Part shown: piece by piece, positions 56,673-64,000 of the stretch
How positions within the stretch are numbered: position 1 is the first letter of the stretch
Layout: every line of letters starts with the position of its first letter
Assembly (NCBI RefSeq): GCF_013409505.1
Contig: NZ_JACCBN010000001.1
Coordinates: forward strand, 3,534,001-3,598,000
Direction: 5' to 3'
DNA: 64,000 nucleotides
Source of the DNA: Actinomycetospora corticicola
GTDB taxonomy: Bacteria; Actinomycetota; Actinomycetes; Mycobacteriales; Pseudonocardiaceae
Position numbers and translations under genes: made by a program
The notes under the pieces: model-generated
Told to the model about the DNA's origin: nothing
The model's database searches: none
The model's input: only the letters and a program-made list of their open reading frames with translations

Positions 56673-57655
56673 GCGTGAGCGCAGTGTCGTCGACCCCCAA
56701 GAAGAGCCTGATGCTCTTCTCCGGGCGGGCCCACCCGGAGCTGGCCGAGGAGGTCGCGAAGGAGCTCGACGTCACGATCACCCCGCAGTCGGCGTACGAC
56801 TTCGCCAACGGCGAGATCTTCGTCCGCTTCGAGGAGTCGGTCCGCGGCTGCGACGCGTTCGTCCTGCAGAGCCACACCCAGCCGATCAACCAGTGGCTCA
56901 TGGAGCAGCTGATCATGATCGACGCCCTGAAGCGGGCGTCGGCGAAGCGGATCACCGCGGTGGTGCCGTTCTACGGGTACGCCCGGCAGGACAAGAAGCA
57001 CCGCGGCCGTGAGCCCATCTCGGCGCGGCTGGTGGCCGACCTGCTGAAGACCGCGGGCGCCCACCGGATCATGACGATCGACCTGCACACCGACCAGATC
57101 CAGGGCTTCTTCGACGGGCCGGTCGACCACCTGCTGGCGAACAAGGTCCTCGCCGAGCACCTGCGCGACGCCTACTCCGGCGAGGACCTCGCCGTGGTCG
57201 CCCCCGACTCCGGCCGCGTCCGCGTCGCCGAGAAGTGGGCGGACACGATGGGCGGCGTCCCGCTCGCCTTCATCCACAAGAGCCGCGACAAGACCCGGCC
57301 CAACGAGGTCGTCGCGAACCGCGTGGTCGGTGACGTCGAGGGCCGCTGCTGCATCCTCGTCGACGACATGATCGACACCGGCGGCACGATCGCGAAGGCC
57401 ACCGAGGCGCTGTTGAAGGACGGCGCCTCCGACGTCGTCATCGCGGCCACCCACGGCGTGCTCTCCGGCCCCGCCATCGAGCGGCTCTCCTCCTGCGGCG
57501 CGCGCGAGGTGATCGTCACCAACACCCTGCCGATCCCCGACGAGAAGCGGTTCCCGCAGCTCACGGTGCTCTCGGTCGCGCCGCTGATCGCCCGCGCGGT
57601 GCGCGAGGTCTTCGAGGACGGCTCGGTCACGAACCTCTTCGACGGCAACGCCTGA
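56669..57655 (+). CDS. prs: Ribose-phosphate pyrophosphokinase
   Basis: 328 residues. [36 protein letters not shown] and the PRPP loop [16 protein letters not shown] identify it. It makes PRPP for nucleotides, His and Trp, and in actinomycetes for decaprenylphosphoryl arabinose. GTG 56669 overlaps glmU by four bases; a second GTG at 56675 has better spacing from AGGAGG. Confidence 0.96.
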   Translation: MSVSAVSSTPKKSLMLFSGRAHPELAEEVAKELDVTITPQSAYDFANGEIFVRFEESVRGCDAFVLQSHTQPINQWLMEQLIMIDALKRASAKRITAVVPFYGYARQDKKHRGREPISARLVADLLKTAGAHRIMTIDLHTDQIQGFFDGPVDHLLANKVLAEHLRDAYSGEDLAVVAPDSGRVRVAEKWADTMGGVPLAFIHKSRDKTRPNEVVANRVVGDVEGRCCILVDDMIDTGGTIAKATEALLKDGASDVVIAATHGVLSGPAIERLSSCGAREVIVTNTLPIPDEKRFPQLTVLSVAPLIARAVREVFEDGSVTNLFDGNA

Positions 57656-57803
57656 GCGGTCGGTACACTCGTCCGCGATCCACTTCGGCGAGGGCCGGTC
57701 TCCGGCCGTGATCGACGCGGTGTGCATCCCGGCGTGATCCGCCGGTGGTGCCCGGCCGCTCGTCGTCGCCGAGTCCGCACCACCGCAGGAGCACCGACCA
57801 GCC
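57656..57803 (+). promoter_or_regulatory. Spacer upstream of rplY
   Basis: TACACT at 57664-57669 is a good -10 candidate shortly after the prs stop, so rplY-pth may have their own promoter. GGCCGGTCTCCGGCC at 57695-57709 forms a small hairpin. AGGAG at 57787 is the ribosome site. Confidence 0.4.
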
Positions 57804-58496
57804 ATGGCTGACGTCAAGATCGCCGCCGAGACCCGTACCGAGTTCGGCAAGGGCGCCGCGCGCCGTACCCGGCGCGCCGGCCGCGTCCCCGCCGTCCTCT
57901 ACGGGCGCGGCACCGACCCGATCCACCTCTCGTTCGACACCGTCGAGTTCGCCGCCGTGATGCGCGAGAACGGCCGCAACGCCGTCCTCACCGTCTCCGG
58001 GGTCGGCAAGGACCAGCTCGCGCTGACCAAGAGCGTCGTGCGTGACCCCATCAAGGGTTTCATCGAGCACGTCGACCTGGTGTCCATCAAGCGCGGCGAG
58101 AAGGTCCAGGTCGACGTCCGCGTCGTCACCCTCGGTGAGGCCGGCCCCGGCACGCTGGTCTTCCAGAACGAGGACACGCTGTCGATCGAGGCCGACGCGC
58201 TGAACATCCCCGAGGAGATCACCGTGGTGATCGACGAGGCGGAGATCGGCACGCAGTTCCTCGCGGGCGAGATCCGGCTGCCGGACGGCGCCACCCTGCT
58301 CTCCGACCCCGAGCTCCTCGTCGTGAACGTCACCGAGGCGCCGACCGAGGACGACATGGAGGAGGAGATCGACGCCGAGGGTGCGGGCGTCGAGGAGGAC
58401 GCGCCCGAGGACGAGGCGGCCGAGGACTCCGAGACCGCGTCCGACTCCGGCTCCGACTCGTCGGACGACGCGGGCGAGAGCTCGGACGAGAGCTGA
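57804..58496 (+). CDS. rplY: Large ribosomal subunit protein bL25 (Ctc form)
   Basis: 230 residues. The N-terminal 5S-rRNA-binding domain has [20 protein letters not shown] and [10 protein letters not shown]; the C-terminal TL5-type domain and a long acidic Ser/Asp/Glu tail make this the long Ctc version. It binds 5S rRNA in the large subunit. Its stop shares one base with the pth start (TGATG). Confidence 0.95.
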   Translation: MADVKIAAETRTEFGKGAARRTRRAGRVPAVLYGRGTDPIHLSFDTVEFAAVMRENGRNAVLTVSGVGKDQLALTKSVVRDPIKGFIEHVDLVSIKRGEKVQVDVRVVTLGEAGPGTLVFQNEDTLSIEADALNIPEEITVVIDEAEIGTQFLAGEIRLPDGATLLSDPELLVVNVTEAPTEDDMEEEIDAEGAGVEEDAPEDEAAEDSETASDSGSDSSDDAGESSDES

Positions 58497-59083
58497 TGTC
58501 GGTCCCGACGACGGGCGCGGGGCCCGTGCTCGTCGCCGGGCTCGGCAACCCGGGCGCCGAGTACGACGGCACCCGGCACAACGTGGGGTTCGCGGTCGCC
58601 GACGTGCTCGCCCGGCGCGTCGGCGGCCGGTTCTCCGCGCACCGGAAGTCCGGCTCCGACGTCGCCGAGGGGCGGCTCGTGGGCCGGAAGGCCGTGCTGG
58701 TGAAGCCGCGCGGCTACATGAACCTCTCCGGCGGCCCGGTGACGAACGCCCTGCGCTTCTTCTCCGTGCCCGTCGAGGATCTCGTCGTGGTCCACGACGA
58801 CCTCGACCTCGACTTCGGCGTCGTCCGACTGAAGCGCGGCGGCGGCGAAGGTGGGCACAACGGCCTGCGGTCGATCTCGAAGTCCCTCGGCACGAAGGAC
58901 TACCTGCGCGTGCGCTTCGGCATCGGCCGCCCGCCGGGCCGGCAGGACCCGGCGGACTTCGTGCTCAAGCGCTGGAGCGGCGCCGAGCGCAAGGAGCTCG
59001 ACGTCTCGCTCGAGCTCGCGGCGGACGCCGTCGAGGCCCTGCTGACCGAGGGGTTGGAGTCGGCTCAGAACCGGTTCCACTGA
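58496..59083 (+). CDS. pth: Peptidyl-tRNA hydrolase
   Basis: 195 residues. [42 protein letters not shown] and [12 protein letters not shown] contain the catalytic His and Asp and the conserved Asn residues. It frees tRNA from dropped peptides. The N-terminal VPTTGAGP is encoded by a CCCGACGACGGG repeat (58504-58515) just after the start codon and is likely an extension, since the fold begins at PVLVAGLG. Convergent with the aldolase gene, nine bases apart, no terminator seen. Confidence 0.96.
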   Translation: MSVPTTGAGPVLVAGLGNPGAEYDGTRHNVGFAVADVLARRVGGRFSAHRKSGSDVAEGRLVGRKAVLVKPRGYMNLSGGPVTNALRFFSVPVEDLVVVHDDLDLDFGVVRLKRGGGEGGHNGLRSISKSLGTKDYLRVRFGIGRPPGRQDPADFVLKRWSGAERKELDVSLELAADAVEALLTEGLESAQNRFH

Positions 59084-59092
59084 CGCCGGCGC

Positions 59093-60118
59093 TCAGGACG
59101 CCACCGGCGCCCGGGACGCGGCGAGACCGAGCGCGACGTCGACGATCATGTCCTCCTGGCCGCCCACCAGCCCCCGGCGACCGACCTCCACGAGGATCGT
59201 GCGGACGTCGATCCCGTAGCGGGCCGCCGCGACCTCCGCGTGCCGGAGGAAGGATCCGTAGACCCCGGCGTACCCCAGGGTCAGGGTCTCGCGGTCGACC
59301 CGGACCGGACGGTCCTGCAGCGGACGCACCAGGTCGTCGGCCGCGTCCTGCAGGGCGAACAGATCGCAGCCGTGGGACCAGCCCTGCAGGTCGGCGACGG
59401 CGACGAACGCCTCGATCGGGGTGTTGCCGGCGCCGGCCCCCTGTCCGGCCAGCGATGCGTCGACGCGGGTGACCCCCTCCTCGACGGCGGTCATCGAATT
59501 GGCGACCGACAGCGAGAGGTTCTCGTGGGCGTGGATCCCGATCTCGGTGATGGGGTCGAGCACGTCGCGGTAGGCCCGCATCCGCCTCCGCACGCCGTCG
59601 GGGGTCAAGCGCCCGCCCGAGTCGGTGACGTAGACGCAGTGCGCGCCGTACGACTCCATCAGCTTCGCCTGCCGCGCCAGTTCCTCGGGTGGCGCCATGT
59701 GACTCATCATGAGGAACCCCGAGACGTCCATCCCCAGCTCCCGGGCGGTGGCGATGTGCTGGGCGGCCACGTCCGCCTCGGTGGCGTGGGTCGCGACCCG
59801 GACCGAGGTCACCCCGAGCGCGTGGGCGTGCTCGAGGTCGCGGACGGTGCCGATCCCCGGCAGCAGCAGCGTGGTGAGCCGTGCCCGGGTGACGGCCGAG
59901 GCGGCGGCCTCGATCCACTCGGCGTCGGAGTGGCTGCCGGGGCCGTAGTTCAGGGAGCCGCCGGCGAGACCGTCGCCGTGCGACACCTCGATCGCGTCCA
60001 CCCCGGCGGCGTCGAGGGCGGCGGCGATCGCCGCGACCTGCCCGGGCTCGAGGCGGTGGCGGATGGCGTGCATGCCGTCCCGCAGGGTCACGTCCTGGAT
60101 GAACAACCGCGTGCTCAC
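59093..60118 (-). CDS. mhpE: 4-hydroxy-2-oxovalerate aldolase
   Basis: 341 residues, DmpG/BphI family. [16 protein letters not shown] carries the Arg-Asp pair, followed by [25 protein letters not shown] and the metal histidines in [12 protein letters not shown]. It cleaves 4-hydroxy-2-oxoacids to pyruvate and an aldehyde, channelled to the partner dehydrogenase. GTG 60118 overlaps that gene's stop (GTGA). Last step of meta-cleavage degradation of aromatic or steroid rings. Confidence 0.94.
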   Translation of the reverse strand: MSTRLFIQDVTLRDGMHAIRHRLEPGQVAAIAAALDAAGVDAIEVSHGDGLAGGSLNYGPGSHSDAEWIEAAASAVTRARLTTLLLPGIGTVRDLEHAHALGVTSVRVATHATEADVAAQHIATARELGMDVSGFLMMSHMAPPEELARQAKLMESYGAHCVYVTDSGGRLTPDGVRRRMRAYRDVLDPITEIGIHAHENLSLSVANSMTAVEEGVTRVDASLAGQGAGAGNTPIEAFVAVADLQGWSHGCDLFALQDAADDLVRPLQDRPVRVDRETLTLGYAGVYGSFLRHAEVAAARYGIDVRTILVEVGRRGLVGGQEDMIVDVALGLAASRAPVAS

Positions 60119-61074
60119 GCCCGGACCTCCTGGCGGCTCGCCGCGCCCGCGAGCGGCCCGGCGGCGAGCGCCTCGGCCACGCGCAGTGCGGCGCTGGTCA
60201 TGATGTCGAGGTTCCCGGCGTAGGCGGGCAGGTAGTGCGCAGCGCCCTCCACCTGCAGGAACACCGACACCCGGTGCGTCGCCGGCGCCGTGGTGAGGGT
60301 GTGGACCGGGAGGTCGGCGGGGATCGGATCGATCTGCACGTGCTGGGCGAGGCGGTACCCGGGTACGTAGGCCGCCACGTCGTCCACCATCGCCGCGACC
60401 GAGGCACGGATGTGCTCGTGCTGCTCGGAGGTAGGCGCGTCGACCAGGGCCAGCACGGTGTCGCGCATGATCAGTGGTGGCTCGGCCGGGTTGAGGACGA
60501 TGATGGCCTTGCCACGACCGGCACCACCGACCGTCTCGATCGCCCGCGCCGTGGTCTCGGTGAACTCGTCGATGTTCGCCCGCGTCCCCGGCCCGGCCGA
60601 GCGCGAGGCGATCGAGGCGACGATCTCGGCGTAGGGCACGGGAGCGGCCGCGGCGATGGCGGCGACGATCGGGACGGTGGCCTGTCCCCCGCAGGTCACC
60701 ATGTTGACGTCGGGGGCGTCGAGGTGGTGGGCGAGGTTGACCGCGGGCACGACCATCGGCCCGAGCGCCGCCGGGGTGAGGTCGATCAGGCGCACGCCCG
60801 AGGGCGCGAGCACCGCGGCGTTGTGGCGGTGCGCCCCGGCCGACGTCGCGTCGAAGACCACGCCGATCTCGTCGAACCCCGGAAGTCCGAGGAGCCCCTC
60901 GACCCCCTCGGCCGTCGTCGGGACGCCGAGGCGGGCCGCCCGGGCGAGCCCGTCGGAGGCGGGGTCGATGCCGACCATCGCACCCATCTCCAGCTCGGTG
61001 GACAGCCGCAGGACCTTGATCATGAGGTCGGTCCCGATGTTGCCGGAACCGATGACGGCGACACGGGTGGTCAC
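60115..61074 (-). CDS. mhpF: Acetaldehyde dehydrogenase (acylating)
   Basis: 319 residues, BphJ/DmpF family. NAD motif [14 protein letters not shown], catalytic Cys in [14 protein letters not shown] and [15 protein letters not shown]. It converts the aldehyde from the aldolase to acyl-CoA. GTG 61074 overlaps the hydratase stop and its own stop overlaps the aldolase GTG, so all three are translationally coupled. Confidence 0.94.
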   Translation of the reverse strand: MTTRVAVIGSGNIGTDLMIKVLRLSTELEMGAMVGIDPASDGLARAARLGVPTTAEGVEGLLGLPGFDEIGVVFDATSAGAHRHNAAVLAPSGVRLIDLTPAALGPMVVPAVNLAHHLDAPDVNMVTCGGQATVPIVAAIAAAAPVPYAEIVASIASRSAGPGTRANIDEFTETTARAIETVGGAGRGKAIIVLNPAEPPLIMRDTVLALVDAPTSEQHEHIRASVAAMVDDVAAYVPGYRLAQHVQIDPIPADLPVHTLTTAPATHRVSVFLQVEGAAHYLPAYAGNLDIMTSAALRVAEALAAGPLAGAASRQEVRA

Positions 61075-61871
61075 GGGCGTCCTCCGAGGGTGACGGTGGC
61101 CTCGCCGAGGCCGACGAGGTGGGCGGTGAAGACGTCGCCGACGGTCGCGGGCACCATCGGGCCGAGTGCGCCGGAGAGCACGACCTGCCCGGCGCGCAGG
61201 GGATCACCGAGGTCCCGCACGGTGCGCGCGAGCCAGGACAGGGCGGCGAGCGGGTCCCCGAGACAGGCCGTCCCGGTGCCCCGCGAGACCTCCTCGCCGT
61301 TGCGGGTCAGGGTCATCGCGACCCCGGCCGGTTCGACGTCCTCCGGACCGACGGCGGTCGGCCCGAGCACGTAGGCCGCGCTCGAGCCGTTGTCGGCGAC
61401 GGTGTCGGCGACGGTGATGTCCCATCCGGCGATGCGGCTGTCGACGATCTCGAGGGCCGCGACCTGGTACGCGACCGCAGGACGGACGTCCTCGGGTCCC
61501 AGGGGGCCGTCGACGAGGTCGGCACCCAGGACGAACGCGATCTCGGCCTCGACCCGCGGCGCGAGCAGTCGGTCGAGCGGGAGGGTGCCGCGGTGCGGGA
61601 TCGCCATGCCCTCGAGGAGCACCCCGAAGTCGGGCTGGTCGACGCCGAGCTGGGCCTGCACCGCGGGCGAGGTCAGTCCGATCTTGCGCCCGACGACCCG
61701 GGCGCCGTCGGCCCGCAGGCCGGCGACCACCCGCCGGGCCACGGCGTACGCGGCGTCGAGGTCCTCCGCGCCGATGAGATCGCGGACGGGCGCACAGGGT
61801 TCTCCGGTACGGGACGCGCGGAGGAGCCGCTCGGCCGCCTCGGCGACCACCGTGCTCGTCGGGAGGGTCAT
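61071..61871 (-). CDS. mhpD: 2-oxopent-4-enoate hydratase
   Basis: 266 residues, FAH-like MhpD/BphH family. [20 protein letters not shown], the metal glutamates in [11 protein letters not shown], and [20 protein letters not shown]. It hydrates the dienoate from ring cleavage to 4-hydroxy-2-oxovalerate. I chose ATG 61871 (GAGGGT eight bases upstream); GTG 61889 would add six residues. First gene of the catabolic operon, with the IclR gene just upstream. Confidence 0.92.
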   Translation of the reverse strand: MTLPTSTVVAEAAERLLRASRTGEPCAPVRDLIGAEDLDAAYAVARRVVAGLRADGARVVGRKIGLTSPAVQAQLGVDQPDFGVLLEGMAIPHRGTLPLDRLLAPRVEAEIAFVLGADLVDGPLGPEDVRPAVAYQVAALEIVDSRIAGWDITVADTVADNGSSAAYVLGPTAVGPEDVEPAGVAMTLTRNGEEVSRGTGTACLGDPLAALSWLARTVRDLGDPLRAGQVVLSGALGPMVPATVGDVFTAHLVGLGEATVTLGGRP

Positions 61872-61931
61872 GCCGACACCCTCGATCACGGGGGACGCCG
61901 TGACCCAGCACCGAGTTCCGTGTGACGGAAC

Positions 61932-62678
61932 TCAGCCCGACCGACCGCGCGCCAGCATCGACGCGATGCCCGCTCCGGCGGCGCGCACCGCGTCGAGGTG
62001 CCGCTCGGGGTCGAAGCGGTGCACCGGGCCCGTCACGCTGACGGCTGCGTGGGCGCCGCCCTCCCGGTCCGCGACGACGGCCGCGACACAGGTCACGCCG
62101 ACGGCGGACTCCTCGTGCTCGAGGGCCACGCCCCGTTCGTGGACACGGTCGAGCTGGCGGCGCAGGACCTCCACGTTGACCACGGTGCGCGGGGTGAGCC
62201 TGGCCGGGCGGCCGCGCAGGACGGTCTCCCGGACGTCGGGAGGGGCGTGCGCGAGCAGCACCTTGCCGATGGCGGTGGCGTGCAGGGGCATCCGCCCCCC
62301 GAGCCGGCTGGGGGCGTCCACCTGCCGGTGACCGCCGCTCTTGGCCACGTAGACCACCTCGGTGCCCTCCCGCACGCCGAGGTGCACGGTCTCGCGGGTG
62401 CGTACGAAGAGGTCCTCGAGATAGGGCGCCGCGACCTCGAGGAGGCTGCGCCCGACGGCGGCCCGCATCCCGAGCTCGAACACCAGCCCGGAGAGCCGGT
62501 AGCGGCCGTCGGGACGCTCCAGGAGCCGGTGCTCGAGCAGTTCCGCCAGGGTCCGGTGCAGCGTGGCCTTGGCGAGGCCGGTCCGCCGGCCCAGCTCGGC
62601 GAACCCGAGCTCGGTGTCCTCGACGGTGAACGCCTGCAGGACCGTCAGCGCCTTGCCCAGCACCGTCGCGGGCACCAT
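61932..62678 (-). CDS. IclR-family regulator
   Basis: 248 residues. Winged helix LGFAELGRRTGLAKATLHRTL near the N-terminus; the effector domain has LHATAIGKVLLAH and VRETVLRGR as in aromatic-degradation regulators. It lies 60 bases upstream of the hydratase on the same strand and is probably its regulator, responding to an aromatic acid or a pathway intermediate. ATG 62678 follows GGAGG. Confidence 0.88.
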   Translation of the reverse strand: MVPATVLGKALTVLQAFTVEDTELGFAELGRRTGLAKATLHRTLAELLEHRLLERPDGRYRLSGLVFELGMRAAVGRSLLEVAAPYLEDLFVRTRETVHLGVREGTEVVYVAKSGGHRQVDAPSRLGGRMPLHATAIGKVLLAHAPPDVRETVLRGRPARLTPRTVVNVEVLRRQLDRVHERGVALEHEESAVGVTCVAAVVADREGGAHAAVSVTGPVHRFDPERHLDAVRAAGAGIASMLARGRSG

Positions 62679-62779
62679 CGGTCCTCCCGGGCGAGTGCGA
62701 ACGTGCTGGTCAGCGGTCGGTACGATGGACCGTACGCCGTCCGGGCGGTCACCCGCCCGCGTCCGCCGAAGGAGGACCC
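62679..62779. promoter_or_regulatory. Divergent promoter with inverted repeat between IclR and TetR genes
   Basis: GTACG-ATGGAC-CGTAC at 62720-62735 is an inverted repeat overlapping TACGAT, a possible -10 box. It is a likely operator for the TetR or IclR protein encoded on either side. Confidence 0.5.
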
Positions 62780-63463
62780 GTGCCCCCACGTCGGCGCCGC
62801 GGCGACGACTCGTCCGCCCTGACCGCGGACCGGATCGTCGACGCCGCTCTCGCTATCGCCGACCACGAGGCGGACCTCGACCGTCTGACGGTGCGGCGTC
62901 TCGCGGCGAACCTCGAGGTCGGGGTGATGACGCTCTACGGCTACTTCCGCAACAAGGACGAGATCCTCGACGCGATGGGCGACCGGATCCTCGGGTCGAT
63001 GGCGCTGCCCGACGAGATCGACACGGAGCCGGCCGACGCGCTGCGGACCCTGGGCCACGCGTTCCTCCACATGATGCGGGAGCACCCGAGCGTGGTGCGC
63101 CTCCTCGCGACCCGGGTCACCGACAGTCCCGCCGCGCTCGTCGGAGCGATGGAGGGTGTGCTCCACCGGCTCGCCGCGGCAGGCATCACCGGTCCGGCCG
63201 CCGTGCGCTGCTACGGCTTCCTCATCACGTACGCGCTGGGGTTCTCGGCCTACGAGACACCGCGGACGTGGGGGCGGGCGGAGGACGCCGCCGAGGCCCG
63301 ACGTCGCCGGTCGCACTTCTACGCGGGACTCGACCGCGAGCAGTTCCCGGAGACGGTGGGACTGGCGGCCGACCTGCCATCGCTGCCGACCGACGACCAG
63401 TTCGCGGACGGGCTCGACGCCTGGATCGCCGGCACGGTGGCCCGACTACCCACCCGGGCCTGA
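62780..63463 (+). CDS. TetR-family regulator
   Basis: 227 residues. The helix-turn-helix domain covers ADRIVDAALAIADHEA to RRLAANLEVGVMTLYGYFRN KDEI, as usual for the family. The ligand domain is helical and not assigned. GTG 62780 sits behind AAGGAGG. Divergent from the IclR gene, convergent with the transporter. It could control the transporter or itself; the substrate is unknown. Confidence 0.88.
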   Translation: MPPRRRRGDDSSALTADRIVDAALAIADHEADLDRLTVRRLAANLEVGVMTLYGYFRNKDEILDAMGDRILGSMALPDEIDTEPADALRTLGHAFLHMMREHPSVVRLLATRVTDSPAALVGAMEGVLHRLAAAGITGPAAVRCYGFLITYALGFSAYETPRTWGRAEDAAEARRRRSHFYAGLDREQFPETVGLAADLPSLPTDDQFADGLDAWIAGTVARLPTRA

Positions 63464-63471
63464 ACGCGGCG

Positions 63472-63504
63472 CTGCCGGGCCCCGTCGTCGACGGGGCCCG
63501 GCAG
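63472..63504. terminator. Bidirectional terminator between TetR and MFS genes
   Basis: Perfect 15-bp stem CTGCCGGGCCCCGTC / GACGGGGCCCGGCAG, loop GTC, immediately after the TetR stop and before the convergent transporter stop. Confidence 0.9.
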
Positions 63505-63515
63505 CGGGGCGGAGG

Positions 63516-64000
63516 TCAGGCGCCCGCGGTGGGTACGGCCGAGGTCTCCGGGCCGGTGGCCGTCGGCCTCGCCGGGGCCGCGGGGCCGTCAGCCGGGAGC
63601 CGCAGCGCCAGGCCGGCGAGGAGCGAGACGACCGCCCCGCCCGCCATGTAGAGCGCGATGCCCCACCAGCCGCCCGTGGCCTCCAGCAGCGACGCCGCGA
63701 CCGCCGGGGCGAAGGCGTTCCCGAGGATCGTGCCGATGGTGAAACCGATCCCCATGCCGCTGAACCTCAGCGCCGGCGGGAAGACGCCGGAGAAGTAGAC
63801 CGGGAAGACGGCGTAGTTGGCGGAGTACGCGAGGAAGACGACGGCGAAGCCGAGCAGCATCAGCCCGTAGCTGCGGGTGTCGAGCAGCGCGAACCAGACG
63901 AACGGGGTGACGACGAGGCCCGCCGCCCCGACGAGGAAGACCCGACGGACACCGACCCGATCGGCCAGTCGCCCCGCGATCGGGATCGCCACCAGCAGCA
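63516..64000 (-). CDS. MFS transporter, metabolite:proton symporter type, N-terminus outside window
   Basis: The C-terminal 161 codons are visible, running off the window edge. PIAGRLADRVGVRRVF is the conserved loop of the major facilitator superfamily, followed by four or five helices and a Pro/Ala tail. FSGVFPPALRFSGMGIGFTIG resembles the MHS branch that imports carboxylic and aromatic acids, which would suit the catabolic operon at 59093-61871. Substrate not determined. Confidence 0.85.
   Translation of the reverse strand, partial: LLVAIPIAGRLADRVGVRRVFLVGAAGLVVTPFVWFALLDTRSYGLMLLGFAVVFLAYSANYAVFPVYFSGVFPPALRFSGMGIGFTIGTILGNAFAPAVAASLLEATGGWWGIALYMAGGAVVSLLAGLALRLPADGPAAPARPTATGPETSAVPTAGA

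Overview
This is a very high G+C chromosomal segment of an actinomycete. The glmU-prs-rplY-pth order, the four-base GTGA/ATGA gene overlaps, an OhrR-type regulator, a σB/σF-like promoter box and a fused glycine/sarcosine plus dimethylglycine methyltransferase of the kind known from Actinopolyspora point to the Pseudonocardiales. That placement is inference; no rRNA gene is present.

Layout. 1-14073 (minus strand): UDP-glucose dehydrogenase (cut by the window edge), three tandem copies of a secreted glycosidase-like gene (the third a 5'-truncated remnant), then an operon read from 14073 down to 5126: GT2, GT4, a flippase fused to a GT4, a GT-C glycosyltransferase and a membrane acyltransferase. 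14436-18428 (plus): four overlapping genes for an envelope module (two charged coiled-coil proteins, a membrane protein with a Gly-Phe-Ser loop, an OmpA-like lipoprotein). 18693-20387: glycine betaine synthesis. 20399-21117: a small AbiEi/DUF559-like remnant between inverted 38-bp repeats. 21127-23345 (minus): polysaccharide deacetylase, an unknown hydrolase-like protein and a hypothetical. 23777-31653: two PLP aminotransferases, two Fe(II)/2-oxoglutarate oxygenases and three glycosyltransferases. 31705-37689: GalE, a Wzx flippase, a GT2-GT4 fusion and a GT4. 37854-49906 (mostly minus): a Wzz-like protein with a very long disordered tail, a Wzz-Wzy fusion, two TylC3-type sugar methyltransferases, an RmlC-like epimerase, an NDP-sugar epimerase, a PIG-L deacetylase, a glucose-1-phosphate cytidylyltransferase and the WcaJ-type initiating phosphosugar transferase. 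50399-55034: tRNA-Gln, NUDIX, OhrR, a small Cys protein, an RsbW-like kinase, PAP2 and a GGDEF protein. 55173-59083: glmU-prs-rplY-pth. 59093-64000: meta-cleavage lower pathway (aldolase, dehydrogenase, hydratase), IclR and TetR regulators, MFS transporter.

How it works together. Most of 1-50 kb is a Wzx/Wzy-type exopolysaccharide locus. WcaJ loads the first sugar; Ugd, GalE and the CDP-sugar/branched-sugar genes supply precursors; about ten glycosyltransferases build the repeat unit; two flippase-type proteins export it; the Wzz-Wzy proteins polymerise it; acyltransferase, deacetylase and secreted hydrolases trim it. The aminotransferase/oxygenase island inside it is unusual and may add an amino-acid-like or aminocyclitol-like decoration.

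The most striking non-gene signal is a set of short dispersed repeats: a 12-mer CCCGACGACGGG found 13 times in either orientation, a GTGGCAG element found three times, and a 57-bp element found twice. They lie between genes and also inside coding ends, where they appear to have extended reading frames.
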